Shown here: piece after piece, positions 58,625 through 64,000 of the stretch | How the letters are laid out: each line of letters starts with the position of its first letter | Numbering within the stretch: position 1 is the first letter of the stretch | Assembly: GCF_023016155.1 (NCBI RefSeq) | Contig: NZ_JALKBG010000006.1 | Span: 575,271 to 639,270 of the forward strand | DNA: 64,000 nt | Source of the DNA: Aliiroseovarius sp. F20344 | Lineage (GTDB): Bacteria; Pseudomonadota; Alphaproteobacteria; Rhodobacterales; Rhodobacteraceae | Direction: 5' to 3' | Notes under the pieces: generated by a model | Told to the model about the DNA's origin: nothing | The model's database searches: none | Seen by the model: the letters and a program-made list of their open reading frames with translations, nothing else | Made by a program: the position numbers and the translations under genes

Positions 58625-59694
58625 GCCGCGGCAACACGCGGATCAAGCACGCCCTCCGCATAACGCTTGGCCATATCGGCCACCGAAATTGGCTCGATTT
58701 TGTGTGCCTGTCCGGCGGTACCAAAACGTTCAAACCGATCACGAACCAGTGTCTCAAGTTCCGCCATCGCCGCCAGAATGAAGGCGCGCGGATCAAAAGC
58801 TTGCGGGTTTTCAATCGCAAATCGGCGCATCGCCCCAGACATCGCCATCCGGCAATCCGTATCGATATTGACCTTGCGCACACCATGCCTGATGCCGCGC
58901 TCGATCTCTTCTACGGGCACACCCCATGTTTGTGGCATTTCGCCACCATGGGCGTTGATCACGTCCTGCAAATACTGGGGCACGGAACTGGACCCATGCA
59001 TCACCAGATGCGTTTCAGGCAGGCGTTTGTGGATCGCCTCGATTTGGGTCATCGACAGGATGTCGCCATCAGGCGCGCGGGTGAATTTGTAAGCACCGTG
59101 CGACGTTCCACAGGCAATTGCCAGAGCGTCCACTTTAGTCGCCTTAACAAACGCAGCGGCCTCGTCGGGATCGGTCAATAGCTGATCACGGTCCATTTTT
59201 CCTTCCGCACCGGAACCATCTTCTTGGCCGGCTTCACCTGTCTCCAGAGAACCAAGCACGCCAAGCTCACCTTCAATTGACGCACCAATCCAGTGGGCTA
59301 TCTGTGCTACACGCCCGGTGATATCGACGTTGTGTTCGTAGTCTGCCGGCGTCCTTCCGTCACCCATCAGAGACCCATCCATCATCGCCGAGGTAAACCC
59401 CGCACCGATGGCACTCACGCAGGCCTGTTCATTGTGGCCATGATCCTGGTGCAGGCAGATGGGATTGTCGGGGTACATCTCGGCCAGTGCCTCCACGATC
59501 CCGACAATCATCCTGTCGCCCGCATAGACGTTGCGCACATTCAGGCTGGCCTGAAGGATCACCGGCGCGTCACAGGCACGCGCAGCGTTCATGATCGCCA
59601 AACCATGCTCCATATTCGAAATGTTGAAAGCGGGCACGCCATAGGCATGTTCGGCAGCATGATCGAGCAGTTGTCGGAGAGTTATCAAGGGCAT
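58621..59694 (-). CDS. fba: Class II fructose-bisphosphate aldolase
   Basis: A 357-residue zinc-dependent aldolase of the CbbA type cleaving fructose 1,6-bisphosphate to DHAP and glyceraldehyde 3-phosphate. Zinc ligands are in CLHQDHGHN (about 80-88), GTSHGAYK (about 196-203) and LVMHGSSS (about 229-236); the catalytic Asp is in HQDH; SIEGELGVLGSLETGE is conserved. Located between GH32 hydrolase and PfkB kinase, it is the last step of the encoded fructose route. Substrate could also be a related ketose phosphate. Confidence 0.93.
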   Translation of the reverse strand: MPLITLRQLLDHAAEHAYGVPAFNISNMEHGLAIMNAARACDAPVILQASLNVRNVYAGDRMIVGIVEALAEMYPDNPICLHQDHGHNEQACVSAIGAGFTSAMMDGSLMGDGRTPADYEHNVDITGRVAQIAHWIGASIEGELGVLGSLETGEAGQEDGSGAEGKMDRDQLLTDPDEAAAFVKATKVDALAIACGTSHGAYKFTRAPDGDILSMTQIEAIHKRLPETHLVMHGSSSVPQYLQDVINAHGGEMPQTWGVPVEEIERGIRHGVRKVNIDTDCRMAMSGAMRRFAIENPQAFDPRAFILAAMAELETLVRDRFERFGTAGQAHKIEPISVADMAKRYAEGVLDPRVAAA

Positions 59695-59704
59695 GTGTTT
59701 GGCT

Positions 59705-61192
59705 TTACTTTCGGAATTTCAGGTCATGGAATGTCGCAGAACCTTCCTGCACAAACAGACCCCAGGCGTCTGTGTTTGAGATGTCGTAGACACGGAACGA
59801 GGCGACAACCTGCCCGGCAACGAAACATTCAATAGCAGACCCGTTGCGGAGGATTTGCACGCGATAGCGTCCATCTTCGGGCGTAAAGGCCAATGGGCGA
59901 TCCACCAGCGGGCTGTCGATTTCCTGACTGACTTCGATGCCGTGGCGTTCGTTCAGGACCAGGCTGTCCCATAGGGGGTCCATGGCGGCGGGCCAGCGAT
60001 CAAAAACGACGCGTTCCTTCATCGGCTCAATGGCGAGGCTATAGCCGCTGTCGAGGTGGTCACCGCCGCGCGGTTCGATCAGAATGCCCACAGCTTCGGT
60101 GTTGGCGGTGGGTTCGATGACGACATCAAGCAGCACGTCATCCCGATCTGGACCATCCAGAAACGCATAGGCATAGCTGCCGGTGGCGTCGCACTGTGGG
60201 CTATCTCCGCCAACCCAATCGCCCAGCATGGGGCGAAGCAGGTGTACGACAGATGTGTTGTAACTGTCATCCACCTCTTGTGGCAGGTGGCTGACCAGTG
60301 TTCCGTCAGGCAGGGAGTGCAGTTCACGCGGGCTGCCGAGTTCTCCGCCCCAGACCCAGCTGCGCTTTGGACCGTGGTGTTTACGGAACGGAATCCAGGC
60401 AAAACTGAAACGTCTGTCGCCATCGCTGGCAGACTTGGCCGCATAGAAACGGCGCCCGTCAAGGCTATCTAACTTGCGACTTTCCCAAGGGCCTTCGGGT
60501 GACTTTGCCACCCGGTAAAGCGTCTGCATCCGCTCTGAGTAACGGCTCTCTACCAGATACCACCAATCCCCCAGCTGGAAGATTTCGGGGCATTCCGGGC
60601 AATGTGTCAACATGGAAGAGGCCAGCGGCGGACCAACTTCCCAGTTTTCCAAGTCCTCGGAGATAGCAACCGCAACGCAGCCGCGGCGAAACTGCGGACC
60701 CTCTTTCAAGCGCGCAGAAATCAGCATCTTGAAGCATCCGGCGTCTTCGTCTCGGTAGACGTAAGGGTCGCGCCAATCGACGGTTTCATACCAACGCGGA
60801 TCAGGCGAAATAAGGGGGTTTCCCCCGGATTTGTCCCAGGTCTTCATATCGGTTGACGTCGCCTTGCAAATCGTTTGCGGTGAGGCGGACTGGCGATTGT
60901 AGCCGGTGTAAAAGAAGTGAAAGACGCCTTCATGCTCAATGACAGATCCAGTCCAGATGCCATCACCATCGCAATCCCCATGTGCACCGGGGCCAAACGC
61001 ATCGGGCATAACTTTCCAGTTCACCAGGTCATCGGATTGCAAATAGGCCGTTGAGACCCGGGCGCGCTCCACATATTCCCATGCGCCGACGGGGGGCTGG
61101 GAAAAGAACAGGTGCCATTTTCCATCATGGTAAAAGGGCATGGTATCGCCAGCAGCGGCACCTCGTTCGGGAGCATAGCCGAATAGTCTCAT
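59705..61192 (-). CDS. Glycoside hydrolase family 32 (beta-fructosidase-like), probably cytoplasmic
   Basis: A 495-residue GH32 protein. The five-blade propeller motifs are present: GDTMPFYHDGKWHLFFSQPP where canonical enzymes have NDPNG (the nucleophile Asp is kept but flanking Asn-Pro-Asn are changed), WRDPYVYRDE (RDP, transition-state Asp) and CPECPEIFQL (EC, acid/base Glu). A C-terminal beta-sandwich follows (GYSLAIEPMKERVVFDRWP, IECFVAGQVVASFRVY). No signal peptide is seen from ATG 61192, so it should act on imported fructosides such as sucrose or short fructans. GAGGT precedes the start. Confidence 0.87.
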   Translation of the reverse strand: MRLFGYAPERGAAAGDTMPFYHDGKWHLFFSQPPVGAWEYVERARVSTAYLQSDDLVNWKVMPDAFGPGAHGDCDGDGIWTGSVIEHEGVFHFFYTGYNRQSASPQTICKATSTDMKTWDKSGGNPLISPDPRWYETVDWRDPYVYRDEDAGCFKMLISARLKEGPQFRRGCVAVAISEDLENWEVGPPLASSMLTHCPECPEIFQLGDWWYLVESRYSERMQTLYRVAKSPEGPWESRKLDSLDGRRFYAAKSASDGDRRFSFAWIPFRKHHGPKRSWVWGGELGSPRELHSLPDGTLVSHLPQEVDDSYNTSVVHLLRPMLGDWVGGDSPQCDATGSYAYAFLDGPDRDDVLLDVVIEPTANTEAVGILIEPRGGDHLDSGYSLAIEPMKERVVFDRWPAAMDPLWDSLVLNERHGIEVSQEIDSPLVDRPLAFTPEDGRYRVQILRNGSAIECFVAGQVVASFRVYDISNTDAWGLFVQEGSATFHDLKFRK

Positions 61193-61222
61193 CGTGGACC
61201 TCAAAGAATTGGTTGATTGGCT

Positions 61223-61253
61223 GGCACTCCCGACCACCGGGGCCGGGAGCACC
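61223..61253 (-). promoter_or_regulatory. Intercistronic stem-loop between binding-protein and GH32 genes
   Basis: On the minus strand GGTGCTCCCG pairs with CGGGAGTGCC (10 bp, two G-U pairs) around an 11-nt loop, 15 bases after the binding-protein stop. No T-tract follows. Such hairpins protect the upstream message, giving more binding protein than downstream products. Confidence 0.6.
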
Positions 61254-61267
61254 TCGTGCATGGGAGA

Positions 61268-62344
61268 TTATTGCACGTAATCCTGCCAGTTTGCCTGCCA
61301 GTCATTGATGAAGCCGGACAGATCAGCGTCTGGATTGTGAACCTTACTGAGGCTGCGCACGGTTTCGGGCGACAAGATACAGCCGTTCAGCAGGCCGTTT
61401 GCGTAAGTTTCAACATTGTCAGCCGTGACCGGGATGAGACCAACCTTTGGCTGCGTGTCTTCAATCGGGTGGCCATGCAGATAGTCATAAAGCTGGATCA
61501 AACCAAACCCACCAACCATCCAGTGACCACCGATCGAGAATTCAAGCTCGCCTTCGGCAATGAACTGAGCGACCTGTTCGTCGATGTCTGTGGTGATGAC
61601 GGCAATATCGTCGCGTCCGGCCTGATCAATGGCAAATTTGCTGCCCAGACCGGCAACCGCACCGATCACGATAAACGCGTCTACTTCACCGGGGGCAAAG
61701 CGCGCGATATACTGTTCAGCATATTTCTGACCATTTTCACGGCTCAGCACATCCCATGCTTCGGCCACAACCTCGACGCCACCGGCTTCGAGTTCGCGTG
61801 CAACACCTTCCCAGATCTCGGTCGCAGAAATGTTGCCCTTCTGGGTCCAGATCATGGCGACCTTTTCGTAGCCGAGATCAACAGTCGCGCGCCCCATGGC
61901 CTCGCCCCAAGTGGCGTTGTTCTGGGTGACCTGCGCGATAAAGTCCTCGCCCTCATAGTCGTCGTCATAACTTGAAACGACGAGACGCCCGACTGCGATA
62001 CCAGGAATGTCATTGTCTTCGAGCAGGCGTGCGACCTGAATACCAGCAGGTGCGGTCAGGGGGTTGAAGATCAGACCGTCCGGCTGGCTCGCCATGATGG
62101 ATTCCGCCTGCGAGACGTGCTGTTCTTCAGAATTCTGGTCGTCAAACTCTTTCAGTTCGACACCAAGCGCGTCCGCAACGCAACGTTCAAACCGGTGACG
62201 ATTGATCACCCAAGGGTTGGTTTCAGGTTGGCCAAGGTCCGCGATCACCAGATCAGTGCGCGCATGGCTATCTGCGATTGCCGCGCCAGCGAGTGGCAGC
62301 AAAGCAACCGTCGCAAGCAGGGTCTTTAGAAGGTTCTTAGTCAT
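61268..62344 (-). CDS. frcB: Sugar ABC transporter substrate-binding protein (FrcB-like)
   Basis: A 358-residue periplasmic-binding-protein type I. Sec signal NLLKTLLATVALLPLAGAAIA, cleaved before DSHA. The mature part shows LVIADLGQPETNPWVINRHRFERCVADAL, HVSQAESIMASQPDGLIFNPLTAPAGIQVARLLEDNDIPGIAVGR and ITTDIDEQVAQFIAEGE, the RbsB/FrcB pattern. It is the first gene of the minus-strand operon and is separated from its permease and ATPase by the catabolic genes. CAGGGAGGAG precedes the ATG. The exact sugar is inferred from neighbours (fructose or fructosides). Confidence 0.88.
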   Translation of the reverse strand: MTKNLLKTLLATVALLPLAGAAIADSHARTDLVIADLGQPETNPWVINRHRFERCVADALGVELKEFDDQNSEEQHVSQAESIMASQPDGLIFNPLTAPAGIQVARLLEDNDIPGIAVGRLVVSSYDDDYEGEDFIAQVTQNNATWGEAMGRATVDLGYEKVAMIWTQKGNISATEIWEGVARELEAGGVEVVAEAWDVLSRENGQKYAEQYIARFAPGEVDAFIVIGAVAGLGSKFAIDQAGRDDIAVITTDIDEQVAQFIAEGELEFSIGGHWMVGGFGLIQLYDYLHGHPIEDTQPKVGLIPVTADNVETYANGLLNGCILSPETVRSLSKVHNPDADLSGFINDWQANWQDYVQ

Positions 62345-62874
62345 GTTCTCCTCCCTGGAGAGATTTCATTTTGTAAGGTAATGGTCGAATCAGCCTACTT
62401 AAATGCGTAACGCAATTAATTGCATCTCGCAATAAATGATTATTCACACCGCGATTCGGCGGTCGTCATAGCGGCCTTCGACCAAGCATCAGTGGCCAGT
62501 AAAGAAAATGTGGGAGCGCGAGGTAACTCCGCATTGCGGTTTTATCGACAGCAGCCATTGGTGCGAACGCAGCGAAAGCTCACTTTGTCCCGCATAGCAG
62601 GCCTTCAACACCAACGCAGCGATTGGCAGGTCTGAGCCCTAAGCTCTTGATGCTGCGCATTGCACGAAGGTCAGCTTCAGCTACAAGCCTATCCCGAACT
62701 TGTCTTCACAAAGCCACCTTCCATGCCAGCGAATAGTTATGAGCAGAACGCCGATCAGCTGCAGCCGATCGAGTGTTGGTCTGCTCGATGAAGCAGGATC
62801 CTAGCTTGTACATCACATGTCTTTAGCGGCTTTATCAAAGACGACGAGGACCTCGATTATCGCCTTCTCACAAA
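62345..62874. other. Intergenic region upstream of the fructose operon; promoter area plus unassigned sequence
   Basis: 530 bases without a supported gene. The part next to frcB (62400-62440) is AT-rich and holds a perfect 12-bp palindrome GCAATTAATTGC (62412-62423), a possible operator for the ROK regulator. Bases about 62540-62640 are a GC-richer stretch with an imperfect inverted repeat (CAGCCATTGGTG... and ...GCAGCGATTGGCAG) that looks like an interspersed intergenic remnant. Confidence 0.4.
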
Positions 62875-63987
<1,113 letters not shown>

Positions 63988-64000
63988 GGGATTCCTCCTA

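Noticed and set aside
53834..62874. attR copy of the tRNA-Ser 3' end
   Set aside because: Searched by eye for the last ~20 bases of the tRNA on both strands downstream of the element and in the gap at 62.3-62.9 kb; none seen.

Overview
The window is a chromosomal segment of an alphaproteobacterium of the order Rhodobacterales, most likely the marine Roseobacter group. The grounds are a circularly permuted two-piece tmRNA, an RNase E with a large acidic insert in its S1 domain, the nrdR-ribD...ribE-ribB-ribH-nusB order, a trgA-trgB-cysK locus as known from Rhodobacter sphaeroides, and a dmdA-acuI pair for dimethylsulfoniopropionate (DMSP) use. Codon use is GC-rich throughout, so most long antisense ORFs are shadows. 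The species cannot be named from the sequence alone.

Layout. 0-2.1 kb: 3' end of rpoD, a YjbQ-family gene and a dodecin. 2.3-12.6 kb: riboflavin/lumazine cluster (nrdR, ribD, ribE, a ribB with a degenerate GTP cyclohydrolase II half, ribH, nusB), split by an opposite-strand capsule block (kpsC, a Wza/KpsD-like lipoprotein, kpsS) and by a Tat-exported metallo-beta-lactamase-fold gene. 12.7-18.7 kb: membrane sulfatase-type gene, small proteins, Hint-domain protein, M3 peptidase, YciI. 18.9-24.9 kb: mrcA (PBP1a) and rne. 24.9-31.6 kb: tusA-like, ccdA, an alpha/beta-hydrolase coupled to a cytochrome P450, the fumC operon, sspB. 31.6-35.2 kb: chrB-chrA, tmRNA (ssrA), and a fatty-acid desaturase whose promoter holds a perfect LacI-type operator. 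35.3-40.0 kb: GntR/FCD regulator, then DUF2182, DUF1326, dmdA, acuI and an orphan CdiI-like immunity gene. 40.0-49.5 kb: Hsp20 with an Fnr-type box, aminotransferase class V, cfa, trgA-trgB-cysK-mscS-alaX.

49.6-53.9 kb: tRNA-Ser(GGA) followed by a small integrative element: tyrosine integrase, unknown cargo gene, AlpA/excisionase-like gene, a replication-initiator-like gene carrying four 17-bp iteron-like palindromes inside its 3' end, and two phage-type genes. No attR copy of the tRNA end is visible. This is the least ordinary part of the window.

54.0-62.4 kb: a fructose/fructoside operon on the minus strand (binding protein, intracellular GH32 hydrolase, class II aldolase, PfkB kinase, FrcK-like kinase, ROK regulator, single-domain ATPase, permease). 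The window ends with a glutathione-dependent formaldehyde dehydrogenase.

Start codons were moved from the longest-ORF position where a Shine-Dalgarno sequence or family N-terminus indicated it; such choices are stated per gene. No CRISPR array, rRNA, intact insertion sequence or FMN riboswitch was seen.
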